A stretch of DNA of 64,000 bases, from assembly GCA_036768485.1 (NCBI GenBank), contig JAVLUZ010000510.1, positions 744,001-808,000 on the forward strand. Reading direction: 5' to 3'. The position numbers and the translations under genes were made by a program. This DNA is from Mermis nigrescens (Eukaryota > Nematoda > Enoplea > Mermithida > Mermithidae). Each line of letters begins with the position of its first letter. Position 1 is the stretch's first letter. The notes beneath the pieces were generated by a model. It was not told where the DNA came from. It searched no databases and worked only from the letters and a program-made list of their open reading frames with translations. Shown here in pieces: positions 55,601-62,374 of this stretch.

Positions 55601-58600
55601 TATTACTATAAATAAGAAAACAGTGTCGAGGAAATAAACGAACAAACGAAATAAGCTAAGTAAAAACAGAATTGCAGCCATTGTTGTGCTCGCTTTTGCA
55701 GTAATGCATGTTTAAACACGCTTTTTCAGTCATCCAATTCTGGTGCGGTAGGTAATATGACGGAAACTGCACTGTACTTTCCGATCATAGTTTCCCAAGG
55801 TCCAGAGTCGAGGGAAGGGTGAAATCCCAACATGGGGGACCAGTAAATTAAGTAATGTCTTTGTATGAGCGAACAACTTTTTGTAGATATTTTATATTAA
55901 TATATTTTTAAAGATACATATTTTTACATACTGCCAGTGTGTGACCTGCAACCGGCATGCAGTCCTAAACATTTTTTTGCAAGATACCTTTTTACGTGTA
56001 CAAAGATGGTATCCAAAAGTCTTTGAACATTTTGTGCATGCAAATTTTGGTGTACCATTATAGTATGGTGCAGTAGCGATTTAGTGTGGTAAAACAGGGT
56101 TTTTCGACCTTTGGTAGTGTATCTTAGCTAATTCCCGGGTTTCTGAATATTTGACATTTTTCCATTCTAAATGCAAATTCTACTATTTTAAAGATATATA
56201 GGACGGACAATTACTGATGCGCCGAAAATTTTCGGGAGTTTTACACCCTTTTACAATTTTTTTCAAAAATCTTTGTGCATGTACAAAGACGGTCCTGAAA
56301 TGTCTCTGTACGTTATGAAAAATCTTTGCTGAATACAAAAATCGTGGCCATAAATGTGATAATTCGGCCTGAATTTAATCAAGTTCATGGGCTTTTGATG
56401 AAATTTACATATAAAACTCGACTGAGAAAGCTAAAACAACTTGCACTGCAAAATCAGAAATATTACAGATATTGTAATATGCCAATTAGATCTTGTAATA
56501 AGCACTACTGTGCTTAGAAATTCAATGCAACATCAGGATAGATTAGTCAATTTTATCTTTGAACGGCAAAAAAGTGCAAAGTTATTAAATAGTACTTATT
56601 TTGCATAAAATTTTTAAAAACAGTATGAATAGATACAAAAGATATTTAAATCTGCACAAAGATGCCTAGATCATACAAAAATTGATTTTTGAGTGTTTAA
56701 TGCCCCTGCTTCAATCTAAATACATTATATTAGCGATATTTTGCGCGAAGTGCCGAAAATTTTTTGAAATTTCCTAAAAATATACTGAAAAACGATATGA
56801 TTAATATCACTTTGTCCAAGAGAGCATTTTAACATTGTATAACAATGGCTCCGAAATAATGCAAGAGACGAAATTGATTTTTGGCAAAACCTGCATTTAT
56901 TGGCCATTTCTAGGTGCGTTCTTGCGATTTTCGAGCCGAAAATTTGTGATCATTTACCCCCTCTCCCATAAAAATGGCCGAAAACCATACGTGTAACAGA
57001 GGAGCTTCGGGGAATTCCCCACCCACCCAGGGTTGGACGTCCTCCCAAACACCCTTCCCTCCAACATCAGAAAATTTTGACCCACCCTCCCCATTTTTTG
57101 GCGAAAATTTGCGCTTTGTTGGCTATTTTTAGGTGTTTTTGCCATTTTTGACATAGAATTAGAGTCGCTAATCTCCTCTCCTTCTAAAAATGGCCAGGGA
57201 CCCCTACCCGAAATTTCTAGCCGTTACATGTACGCCGAGGAGCCCTTCCCGAAAAGTTTTGAGCTGTTACATGCATGTTTCATAGTGATCAGTTTGTCTA
57301 TTTACTCTTGCTTACATTCAAAAATACTGTATCATTTCGCGAAATTCTAATAGTTAGCTGCACTTTTGCCATAGTAAAAATTAAGTTCGAAAATATTCAA
57401 AAGGTTTTCACCAAAAATCGTCTGACAGTGACATGAGTCTTGTACCCTGAGAGGGGGTAATAACCCTCCCTCATCCTTCCCCCTATGGAAATGTGTGTTT
57501 CCGATCCATGTAGCGAGCATGAGAATTAAAACTTAGTCATCACATGTATAATACATTGGCACTTTGCTGTGTGTCACTTGGTGTAACTGGGTACGCGACT
57601 AAAACCATAAGAAAAGTCTATAGGTAAAAAATAGCATGTGTACTGCAGATGCATTCTAAATAGTTAATATTCAACGGATATATTAAACTTATTCAAATTT
57701 GATTTTAACCCTCGGCGCCTCGGCACTTTTCAGCTTCGCCCTCGGCGCCGAGGCCGAGGCTCCAAAAAACGCCGAGGCTTGCCGAGGCCGAGGCCGAGGC
57801 CTCGGTCCGATCACTGGTTGGGGCCCTATCTTATTCATTTTTTACCTAAAAATCTTTGTGTTTGTGTAAAGTGCATTATGTATGTATGTACATGAAGCGG
57901 TATATACGTATAGGCAGGCCCGTCTCGAGCATTTTATTTCGGTGGTTGGCGAAAATATTGAGGTCAGATATCTCGAGACACTGGGTGATGGGCGAAAATA
58001 AAGGCGTCCTTGAGCGTATCTCGACGAGCTCTAAACATGGTCAAATAAAATTTGAAAAGAAAATTTTATGAATTTTCAGTTTATGTCATACTCATATGAC
58101 ACAAATCTACCGCTTTAATCATCTAAAGAACTGATTTCTCGCCATGATAGACGAATAATTTTCTAGCTTCTGTCTTTGTATTTAATCTTTTTTTGATTTA
58201 CAAAGAAAAAGAATACAGAAAATGACTGATTCGGCGCGGAGCGCCGAAAAATTCGACATGTTTTACACGTGTAACTCGGATTTGAGTGGTTTTGGGTGGG
58301 CTAGAAGACAAAAACTATAGAAACACAAAACGTCCGGCGCCAAGCGCCGGAAAATTTGGAGTTTACCAGCTCAAAATTACGCTAAAAACTATTTTGGTGG
58401 TGTTTTAGACCTACTTCAATAATTGTTCATTCTTCCCTTTGGAGGACCCTTGTGTGTTTCAAAAATTATCCTATATTTCCGGGGGCGGTCCTCCCCCAAC
58501 TGAATACGGGCCAGTGTATAGGTATGTATGTAGTTAGAAAGTCGTTTTACCGACTGAAACGTTTTTAAACTGTTCTTCACGACAATGTTAACGGCTCAGC

Positions 58601-60375
58601 TTTTAGATACCCAGAGCGAGGTTTTAAGCAGTTTCTCACAGGACTCTGGAATTCCGTCATTGTGAATTCTATTGCATATTTGAAAGCTTTCGATATTTAT
58701 AGGTACCATATATGCATTGCATGAGACTTATGGGGGGAGTGAAATTACAAAGTGTTTTTTTAATTCAAAAATGGTAGGTACGCGTCAAAACATCATTTTT
58801 CAGCGTTTCTGACGATGCTCTATTTTTCTAGAGCATAAAAACAAAACAAATTTTAAAAAAATAAAAAAATCGGGACAAATTGAACAAAATATAGTCAAAA
58901 CATGAGTATAATGGCACGAAGCGCCGAAAATCTTCCACGTCTGAACAAATAGATAGCTAAAAACGCTAAAAAAGCCTCTTTTCGACAAATTTTCAGAAAG
59001 TTTTTGGGAACTTACAAAAAAAACCGCTAATTTTGAGGGGAGGGGTAAAAAAATTTTTTGGGGAATGAAAATTTTCTTGGGGGGATGAACCTTCTCCAGA
59101 TCATGTGTGGTAGTTGCCAAATAATATTTTTTGAAAGGATTCAGTAAAACCTTCGGACATTGCTGCTTTTAAAGTTCGTTTGTTTAGCAAGAAAGCTCAA
59201 CCCGGCATAGGATATTTCAACAGTATCGTGACCGTCAAGCAACAATGCTGAAAAACTGCCTTGAATGAATAAATTAGCGCGCAGCGCCTAGAAAATACCC
59301 TTTTTGGCCCTGTTTCTAATTCATTTTCGGAATTTTCAATTTTTCTCATGGGATTCTTGTGAAAATGGAGAATTTTTCATTTTAGGCCAGATATCGTTGA
59401 ACTCCAGGCCAAAACGTCAATTCATACGTATTTTAGTAGAATCCTTTCGTTTTGTTTACATATCTAATTTACGTATATTTATTTTTACTATAATAATTAA
59501 TTTTTCCCAATTTAATGCTTTGTTGTATATCCTAGGCACGTTTGAAGAATGCACACAAATTTACAAGACACAGCTGGAACACTGCAATACGCTTGACACG
59601 ATTGAATTAAAATTAAAAGCTTTAAAAAACCTGTCTGATCTATTCAATTGTCATTCGGACTATAAGCCTAGATCCGTATTTTATCTACAAGAGCGGATGC
59701 AAATCTTGGACCTTGCTGTAAAATTTTACTTTCACCGTCATTCTCTCCTTAATCGACTATACACCGAAGCTATTACGGATTTGATAACGCTCTTCAATGC
59801 AACCGGACAGGTCGTTCGATGTTTAGAACTTTACACTAAGCTTATCGAAACGCCCGAGACTCGGTTACATTTAGACGAATTAAGTGTAAACAAAAATATG
59901 GCGGAATTGTGGTTTAAACTGGGAAATTATCAGCAATCCGCTCGTCATTCGCGTATCGCGATAGAACATTGCGCCAGTGATCTCGTAGCGAATACTCAAC
60001 TGCTATTTCATTCGTCCTTATGTTTATTCAATGAGGGAGATTTCGACGAGTGTAAAGCCGATGTTGAAAAATGTTTGGCAATATGCCGAAAATTGAATAT
60101 TCGTACGACCGAATGCTATTGCTTGCTCGTTTTGGCCAAAATTGAATTTAATATGAGTAATTCTTTAAATTCGTGCCTTGATTTTGCCTTGAAATCTTTA
60201 AATACGGCTAATGAACATAAGTTGTATCATGTTCTGTGCGATACTTATGCATTCCTATTTTTCGCTTACGAAATGACCGATAGGGCCACGTCGACGGCTT
60301 ATTTGCAGCAAGCGCTTAGAATTTCGTCAAAACACGCAAAGTCCAATTTCGTTGCATTTTATTCAATATTTTTTG
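22564..60375 (+). CDS. TTC28: TTC28-like TPR protein gene, exons 1-12 (3' part beyond window)
   Basis: Twelve exons join with consistent phases into 3,301 nt (1,100 codons plus 1 base), all with GT donors and AG acceptors: 22564-22797, 24137-24287, 26222-26509, 33506-33621, 35175-35361, 35759-35924, 39168-39376, 46179-46437, 47589-47860, 50762-51035, 53270-53574, 59536-60375. The product is a near-continuous run of TPR units, helical protein-binding repeats. The N-terminus (LYSNRSA, then an ALK.IGR.EEAL unit, then GQELY.LGR) follows the order I know for vertebrate TTC28, a large TPR scaffold reported at the spindle midzone and midbody. The C-terminal domain of that family would lie beyond this window. 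The TPR assignment is firm; the TTC28 orthology is inferred from memory of the family. Confidence 0.75.
22798..24136 (+). other. TTC28: Intron 1
   Basis: 1,339 bp between donor GTAAGG and acceptor TTTTAG. AT-rich, with a C-rich repeat remnant near 23,790 (CACCCCCCCCC), but no well-bounded transposon that I can delimit. Confidence 0.7.
24137..24287 (+). CDS. TTC28: TTC28-like exon 2
   Basis: Acceptor TTTGTTTTAG|GGA, donor G|GTACTT. Begins GFLRKAIALKCIGRREEALE, completing the TPR started in exon 1, and ends with LLHGMIECLKESRLLH. Too short and lacking a start codon to stand alone as an ORF; recognised by phase and TPR continuity. Confidence 0.8.
24848..24935 (+). mobile_element. Truncated GTACAAAG-family element
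   Basis: Begins CCAGTGTTTTTTGTACAAGG and contains TTTGTACATGTACAAAG, then breaks off after about 90 bp at the start of another repeat. Lies in intron 2. Confidence 0.6.
24935..25345 (+). repeat. Dispersed 400-bp repeat (GAGCAT family)
   Basis: Runs from a CATGATCT-type end through C-rich sequence, a hairpin-motif variant (GTCGCTTCGCGCC), TATGCTCTAGAAAGATTGAG and on to CATGCTGTGCATGTATG. The same order of blocks recurs, in either orientation, at 27330-27725, 30345-30725, 48500-48912, 53625-54070, 58700-59115 and 62375-62735. Confidence 0.65.
25650..26095. mobile_element. GTACAAAG-family element, inverted, with target duplication
   Basis: Flanked by TAAGTCAC (25642-25649) and TAAGGCAC (26096-26103), an 8-bp duplication with one mismatch. 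Left end TACTGTTTTTTTGTACAAGG and right end ATACAAAAAAACACTG are near inverted repeats of the hAT-like CAGTG type. Two hairpin motifs inside (near 25860 and 25952-25964). Located in intron 2, about 125 bp before exon 3. Confidence 0.75.
26222..26509 (+). CDS. TTC28: TTC28-like exon 3
   Basis: Acceptor TTATATCAG, donor G|GTAAGT, phase 1 to phase 1. Contains ISMYGQELYKLGRLAEASRI, ISTLVLTYFALGDWLKAKEA and NLEFSLDLG, two TPR units with the expected small-residue positions. Confidence 0.85.
27330..27725 (-). repeat. Dispersed 400-bp repeat (GAGCAT family)
   Basis: From GCACAGCATGGGAATTGG to CCCAGATCATGTATGG, with a TAGAGCGT/TAGAGCAT block and a hairpin variant near 27535. It abuts another copy in the opposite orientation at about 26985-27325, making a head-to-head pair in intron 3. 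Confidence 0.65.
28852..30324 (-). CDS. Truncated non-LTR reverse transcriptase, antisense in intron 3
   Basis: 490-residue open frame. Starts in the RT fingers (QHGFRKLHSTTTALH) and shows LDLSKAFDTV, VKQGVPQGGVLSPTLF, the catalytic YADD and the thumb region LLGVVFDNMLTF. It ends with a CCHC-like knuckle, CPDCGNGPHDVHHLFHC. The endonuclease and ORF1 are missing, so the insertion is 5'-truncated. A short tail of TTG repeats lies at about 28829-28840 on the plus strand. It resembles the widespread 'mobile element jockey' type RTs and is clearly a different lineage from LINE 1 and 2. The surviving frame is uninterrupted, so it is probably young. Confidence 0.88.
   Translation of the reverse strand: MPTMPHQHGFRKLHSTTTALHAITNQIKNGLNQRKPAHRTIAVALDLSKAFDTVSHATLLQDILVSTLPNTIKRWLCNYLHGRQSFVEFRNEKSNSRKVKQGVPQGGVLSPTLFNHYLSKIPPPANGINIVTYADDCTVLATGPNVAELCIKVNDYLKVLHEFFTSRNMNLSTEKSTATLFTTWSAEIKNELYVQAAGHRIPTVKNPKLLGVVFDNMLTFSTHANYRTRNNVLKSLAGSTWGKDKETLLTTYKAVCRSVAIYVAPIWTPQLRPTHWTTLQTTQNAAMRTITGCHLITHADHLQSETKLLPIKQHNEMLSRQYLLSCNLTNHPNHNLITQARTPRNIRKDISHYQPDIDPYTERLKADNANYKGVLKDIHSKAVADGIAGYRPNLVLGGYPPPVTSTEFRLPRATRTVLAQLRSGWCRMLNTYLTRLDPTIDNLCPDCGNGPHDVHHLFHCPTKPTNLRAIDLWKHPVEVACFLGLDSTDQ
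30345..30725 (-). repeat. Dispersed 400-bp repeat (GAGCAT family)
   Basis: CGCAAAGCATGGGAATTCTA start, TCTCTAGAGCATAAAAAGAT block, hairpin variant GGCGTGAAGCGCC near 30570, G-rich end. Adjacent to the 5' end of the antisense RT insertion. Confidence 0.65.
30735..33136 (+). mobile_element. 2.4-kb hAT-like non-autonomous element, copy 1
   Basis: Perfect 8-bp target duplication CCCTTACC (30727-30734, 33137-33144). Terminal inverted repeats CAGTGATCGGACCGAGG. GC-rich subterminal blocks of CCTCGGCCTCGGC follow at both ends. No transposase ORF. The interior includes a GTACAAAG-family copy (about 32165-32548) and dispersed repeats, all shared with the inverted copy at 55267-57816. Located in intron 3. 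Confidence 0.9.
33506..33621 (+). CDS. TTC28: TTC28-like exon 4
   Basis: Acceptor GTTGTTCAG, donor CAG|GTTAGT. 38 codons ending DALSQYEQILKLCEQ, the second helix of a TPR whose partner opens exon 5. It follows the largest intron (about 7 kb), which holds the antisense RT ORF and a 2.4-kb hAT-like element. Confidence 0.8.
33622..35174 (+). other. TTC28: Intron 4
   Basis: 1,553 bp. Contains a TIR-bounded repeat at about 34466-35023 (left CACGCCCGTAGCC, right GGCTACAGGCCTG) with two hairpin motifs, but no clear target duplication. The remainder is AT-rich. Confidence 0.65.
35175..35361 (+). CDS. TTC28: TTC28-like exon 5
   Basis: Acceptor GTTTTAG|GAA, donor G|GTATGT. Encodes ARLEMGRIYMKLFDYKKSEQ and GRLFQELGRLYIKI, two TPR helices in register with exons 4 and 6. 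Confidence 0.83.
35759..35924 (+). CDS. TTC28: TTC28-like exon 6
   Basis: Acceptor TTTGATCAG|AC, donor CAG|GTTAGC, ends in phase 2. Encodes KMEDAELVLSQSLCVIREY and LALFGLMYEKRLALDRARQL. Separated from exon 5 by only 397 bp, the shortest intron of the gene and apparently free of transposons. Confidence 0.83.
37449..38450. mobile_element. 1.0-kb hAT-like element containing a 92-bp tandem array
   Basis: Perfect 8-bp target duplication TGTACATA (37441-37448, 38451-38458). Terminal inverted repeats CAGGGGCGTAACCAGG with G-rich subterminal sequence on both sides. No transposase. The centre is a 92-bp tandem array. Confidence 0.92.
37790..38290 (-). repeat. 92-bp tandem array with hairpin motif in each unit
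   Basis: The block ATAAGAAATTCGGCGCGAAG recurs with starts near 37861, 37953, 38069, 38161 and 38253: spacing 92, 116, 92, 92. The 116-bp interval carries a small internal duplication of the hairpin segment. Each unit contains GGCGCGAAGCGCC or a variant of it, then TTTTGAC..ATTC, then GTAAAATCTGGGC. Confidence 0.9.
39168..39376 (+). CDS. TTC28: TTC28-like exon 7
   Basis: Acceptor ATTGCAAG|G is weaker than the others but gives the right phase; the following frame reads EAKLCGRLSSVNLLMSRFDV and ARACASLAKIESCLGNIG. The donor G|GTAATA sits inside the 8-bp target duplication of the element starting at 39381. Confidence 0.75.
39381..40241. mobile_element. 861-bp hAT-like element at the exon 7 donor
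   Basis: Left end TAGTGATGTCCCAGGCACCG; reverse complement of the right end TAGTGATGTCCCGGTGC. Flanks are ATTGGTAA (39373-39380) and ATTGGTAT (40242-40249), a target duplication identical at 7 of 8 positions that includes the exon 7 splice donor. GC-rich CACCGGCACCGG subterminal repeats. No transposase ORF. Confidence 0.87.
40250..41263. other. Intron 7 repeats between two elements
   Basis: A succession of short dispersed repeats of the CATACATGTAACGGC type (for example near 40800-41060) and GAGCAT-like remnants, each with C- or G-rich borders. A hairpin motif lies at 41218-41230. No gene seen. Confidence 0.5.
41617..42874 (+). mobile_element. GTACAAAG-family element, middle layer of the nest
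   Basis: From CTGTGTTTTTTTGTACTCGG to GTACAAAAAACACTG. Absent from the paralogous copy at 1-473, where the flanks are joined near position 228. Hairpin motifs at 41748-41760 and 41839-41851. Interrupted by the 600-bp element at 42015-42614; without it the length is about 660 bp. Confidence 0.8.
42015..42614. mobile_element. 600-bp mariner-like MITE, inner layer of the nest
   Basis: Inverted ends: left TACGGGGTGGCCCAAAAAC, reverse-complemented right TACAGGGTGGCCCATAAAAA, with similarity continuing about 80 bp (TCATAACTTCGGCT / GCATAACTTTGGCT). Inserted in a TATATA stretch; uninterrupted paralogues near 12590, 13305 and 32310 read CCTATATATCTTTA. TA target preference and ends fit Tc1/mariner. 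No transposase ORF. Confidence 0.85.
43313..45716. other. Intron 7 middle, repeats only
   Basis: A half GTACAAAG-family copy at about 43690-43981. Two diverged direct repeats of about 450-500 bp start near 44060 and 44600, sharing GACGTGTA..AC, CATCCACCA and a GTTGGCAG block. A 99-residue ORF at 44842-45141 overlaps the second unit; I do not recognise it. Confidence 0.45.
45717..45909. mobile_element. 193-bp MITE of the CATACATGTAACGGC family
   Basis: Perfect 8-bp target duplication TCAGCCAG (45709-45716, 45910-45917). Ends CATATATTTAATGGC and, mirrored, TATACATGCAAG. C/G-rich subterminal runs. This copy defines the borders of a family seen repeatedly in the window (near 31240, 33150, 47000, 51045, 54440, 56960, 60520). 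Confidence 0.82.
46179..46437 (+). CDS. TTC28: TTC28-like exon 8
   Basis: Acceptor GCTTTTTAAG|CT, donor CA|GTAAGT. Encodes ARRLFERQLQLADSLGNRKL, SHDDLSRMYMMDGDS and TQCLELAKEINNLSLQSKC. Lies on a frame without a start codon, so it is visible only through its splice sites and TPR pattern. Confidence 0.82.
46438..47588 (+). other. TTC28: Intron 8
   Basis: 1,151 bp. Contains an (ATT)n microsatellite at about 46625-46740, within which a 27-bp segment containing ATGTTATTCACTCATTAC is present twice. A CATACATG-type repeat lies near 47,000-47,220. 47,240-47,575 is T-rich and ends in the exon 9 polypyrimidine tract. Confidence 0.65.
46625..46740 (+). repeat. (ATT)n microsatellite
   Basis: About 70 bp of TTA/ATT repeats, then a second shorter run after an intervening unique segment that is itself duplicated (46692-46718 and 46738-46763). 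Confidence 0.93.
47589..47860 (+). CDS. TTC28: TTC28-like exon 9
   Basis: Acceptor CATCTCAG|C, donor G|GTTAGT. Encodes ELCVEAAKRAGYQACESRAT, LHFLLGDAPQATRRWNDVL and RACRALGQLHRRLG. Markedly GC-rich at third codon positions compared with exons 1-8. A MITE begins 50 bp after its donor. Confidence 0.85.
47911..48464. mobile_element. 554-bp hAT-like MITE just after exon 9
   Basis: Perfect 8-bp target duplication CATTTACG (47903-47910, 48465-48472). Ends CAGGGGCGGATTTGAGG and, mirrored, CAGTGGCGGATCTAGG. Starts 50 bp inside intron 9. A related copy contributes 13020-13302. Confidence 0.92.
48500..48912 (-). repeat. Dispersed 400-bp repeat (GAGCAT family)
   Basis: Same block order as 27330-27725: AGAATGGGAGTTCTAGTGGG, CCTAGACTATAAAAAACATT, hairpin variant GGCGAGAAGCGCC near 48712, then CCCCCAAATCATGTATGGTA. 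In intron 9. Confidence 0.65.
49845..50239. mobile_element. 395-bp hAT-like MITE
   Basis: Target duplication CACACTTG / CATACTTG (49837-49844, 50240-50247; one mismatch). Ends CAGACCCGTATCCAAG and, mirrored, CAGGGCCGTATTTAAG. Hairpin variant GGCGCGAAGCGCC near 50098. In intron 9. A probable relative starts at about 54078 (CAGGGCCGTATTTCAGG). Confidence 0.83.
50762..51035 (+). CDS. TTC28: TTC28-like exon 10
   Basis: Acceptor TTTTTTTATAG|AA, donor AA|GTGAGT. Encodes AARYFDQELTLAKEARDHGS, ANAYRDLSASHLAVDHFDDA and ARLIGDILAARGKAHISFRL: the exact spacing of TTC28-type TPRs. Confidence 0.86.
51036..53269 (+). other. TTC28: Intron 10
   Basis: 2,234 bp. A CATACATGTGACGG repeat begins only about 8 bp after the donor. 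Further copies run to about 51,640. 52,490-52,800 is a dispersed repeat with CACTGTCCGGCGATTTTT. 52,740-53,110 has short GCGCTAA/TTAGCG motifs repeated in both orientations. No gene seen. Confidence 0.6.
53270..53574 (+). CDS. TTC28: TTC28-like exon 11
   Basis: Acceptor GCGTTTCAG|A, donor G|GTGTGA. A low-complexity acidic insert (DAGDSPPDGDDDVIDSPD) precedes a clear TPR, ALAYGRLGNAFESLGKIDRA. The exon is GC-rich. The donor GTGTGA is the weakest among the exons, so the exact 3' edge is a little less certain. Confidence 0.8.
53625..54070 (-). repeat. Dispersed 400-bp repeat (GAGCAT family)
   Basis: CGCATGGGAATTCTAGGGGG start, TTGACGATGCTCTC block, hairpin variant, G-rich stretch, and a GATCATGTTTGTATG end. 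In intron 11, about 50 bp after exon 11. Confidence 0.6.
55267..57816 (-). mobile_element. 2.55-kb hAT-like non-autonomous element, copy 2 (inverted)
   Basis: Perfect 8-bp target duplication GTTGGGGC (55259-55266, 57817-57824). Terminal inverted repeats CAGTGATCGGACCGAGG with CCTCGG-rich subterminal blocks. The whole interior is the reverse complement of 30735-33136, including the GTACAAAG-family insertion (about 55985-56345). No transposase ORF. In intron 11, next to a C-rich MITE copy that starts near 55038. Confidence 0.92.
57915..58514. mobile_element. 600-bp hAT-like MITE
   Basis: Target duplication CGTATAGG / TGTATAGG (57907-57914, 58515-58522; one mismatch). Ends CAGGCCCGTCTCGAGC and, mirrored, CTGGCCCGTATTCAG. 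Two hairpin motifs, near 58232 (GGCGCGGAGCGCC) and 58338 (GGCGCCAAGCGCC). In intron 11. Confidence 0.75.
58700..59115 (-). repeat. Dispersed 400-bp repeat (GAGCAT family)
   Basis: GCATTGCATGAGACTTATGG start, TTTTTCTAGAGCATAAAAAC block, hairpin variant GGCACGAAGCGCC near 58915, and CCAGATCATGTGTGGTAG end. Confidence 0.65.
59536..60375 (+). CDS. TTC28: TTC28-like exon 12 (long exon)
   Basis: Acceptor TATATCCTAG|GC. At 840 bp it is the longest exon seen, with about seven TPR-like units, for example AELWFKLGNYQQSARHSRIA, HSSLCLFNEGDFDECKADV and LAKIEFNMSNSLNSCLDFAL. The donor proposed at 60375|GTAATT keeps phase 1 and ends where TPR similarity fades; a later donor cannot be excluded because the frame stays open to 60509. 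Confidence 0.8.
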
Positions 60376-61508
60376 GTAATTTTATTATTTTCTGTAGCGT
60401 TATTCGATTAGGATCATATTTTTATATAATTTATAGCTCATTTTATCATGCGTGTAAAATGAAGATGTGGGAGAGCCTTAGCCAAAGTCGATCAGAAAAA
60501 GTCAGATAAATTTTGACCCTCCCTGCCATTTTCGGCGAAAACTTGCGTTTTTGGCCATTTTTAGGTGTCTTTGCTATTTTTGGTCAAAAATTGGATTTCT
60601 TTACCCCCCCCCCCTAAAAAATGACCGAAATTCCCGCCCATAATTTCGAGCCATTACATGTCTGCATTTTATCCACAACTTTGTGCTTACAGATCGAGCT
60701 TAGTCAACTTCCACGTGTATTTCTCCAACAACTATAGATTTCATTTTCTATTTTTATTTAATTTGCCCTAATTAAGAAACTTATTAAAAACGCAGCATAC
60801 GTGTGTATATATAAAAAGAATCGCCGCTACCACTTATAAAGCCACTAATTATAGTCTATGTCGCGAAATCTTGTGCGTGAACATCAGGATATGCTACAGT
60901 ATATAAAATTGCGCGTGATGAAACCTGTAGCCCTTGTTTATTGTGCTTAATATCAGGGCTAACGCATCTCTTTCAACCACTCTACTCTTGTAATTATTTT
61001 ACATCGATTAAAAATTCTCTGATATGCATATGGTTTCGTGAAATAGACTATAGATATAATTTGTATTTGTTGATCAATTTTATTATTACATTTATTATTT
61101 GTCAATTTGTTTTTGTGCAAACGTTCACATTTGTACTTGACTCAGTTCCACTTTTTTCAGATCTTAGTTTTCAATTATTTTAATGGCAAATCTTTAATTT
61201 TTGTGAAGACTTCATTTAAACTTTTCTCTTATAAATTTTAAATTTTAAAAAGGATTTTATTTTTAGCATTGCGTGTGAGAAAGTGCTTACGTGATTTATA
61301 GATAGGCACGTTTAAGCCTGGAGCAGGGTGCAAGTAAATTTTGAAATTGTTAATACAGTCAAAAGACATATTGTTACTCATGAATTCGGTGCAAAGTGCA
61401 AGAAAAGAAGTGTCTGAGATTTTAGGTTAGAAAATGGCCAAGGTCTGAAAACAGGTCTATCCATACAATAAATTTTTAAGAGTTGTCACAATTTCATTAA
61501 GTGAAAAT

Positions 61509-61750
61509 CATAGGTGGGCAGCACCAAAATACTGGGGCGGTTCAAGATTTTTCAAAGGTAAAAAATGGTCTTAGAATGCTGGTATGGCGAAAAAACACCA
61601 TTTTTCAACGTTTCTCCTCAAGTACTATCGATTGGCATCAAAAAATTTCGAGAAAAACGAAAAAAATTCAAAAATTGAATTCTGGGTGGTATTCGGTCTT
61701 TCTGAGGAGGGGGTGCATACCCCCAAACCCCCCCCCTACGCCCACGTGTG
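61509..61750. mobile_element. 242-bp MITE with perfect 8-bp target duplication
   Basis: GTGAAAAT at 61501-61508 and 61751-61758. Ends CATAGGTGGGCAGCACC and, mirrored, CCACACGTGGGCGTAGG. Same family as 1040-1295. Confidence 0.9.
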
Positions 61751-61804
61751 GTGAAAATGAAATTGAGGTCTTCAAAAAAATCAATTACTATTAAAATTTT
61801 CGGG

Positions 61805-62160
61805 ACCCGTTGCATAAAAGTTACAATCTACAAGCTACAAGTAAAAATCGCTACATGTTACACACGTAGGCACTGCATAAATATTTACTAGCTATGAGTA
61901 AAAAATTACAAAAAGTTGAAATTTTCAGGCTCTACAAGGGTTTTACAAGTTGTATAATTGTATGGTACAGGTGCTACGATTGTAGCTGTAGATTAATATG
62001 GGCAGGTTCTACAAGTCTAACAAGTGTCTTACAAGTTCTACAATTGTAGTTACAATTCGCTTATGTGTACGTTAAATTAGACATCAGTCTCCCTAAATCC
62101 CTAAAAGTCCTACAACAGAGCGTTGCATAAAGAAAATTACACTTGTAGCACTTGCATATA
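61805..62160. repeat. CTACAAGT/ACTTGTAG-rich segment
   Basis: Repeated CTACAAGT, CTACAATTGTAG and TTACAAGTTCTACA blocks in both orientations over about 350 bp, bordered by CCGTTGCATAAAAGTTAC and GCGTTGCATAAAGAAAATTAC. Probably a MITE or foldback repeat; no target duplication established. Confidence 0.55.
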
Positions 62161-62374
62161 ATTTGATAGCTGTCCGCTCGTCGTTTTCTGCTGACTGTCA
62201 TACGGTGCCATTGCCTGAAGAAGAAAAATTTGCTCTGCTTTTATTAATAAAAGAATTGAAGAACGTTCTATTTGGGGATTTGTATCATGCTTTAACAATT
62301 GACCAGCAATTCCAATTAATTCGATCTTAATCTGATTCGGAAAGGCAGAAACGTTCTATCCACTGTTCTACTGG

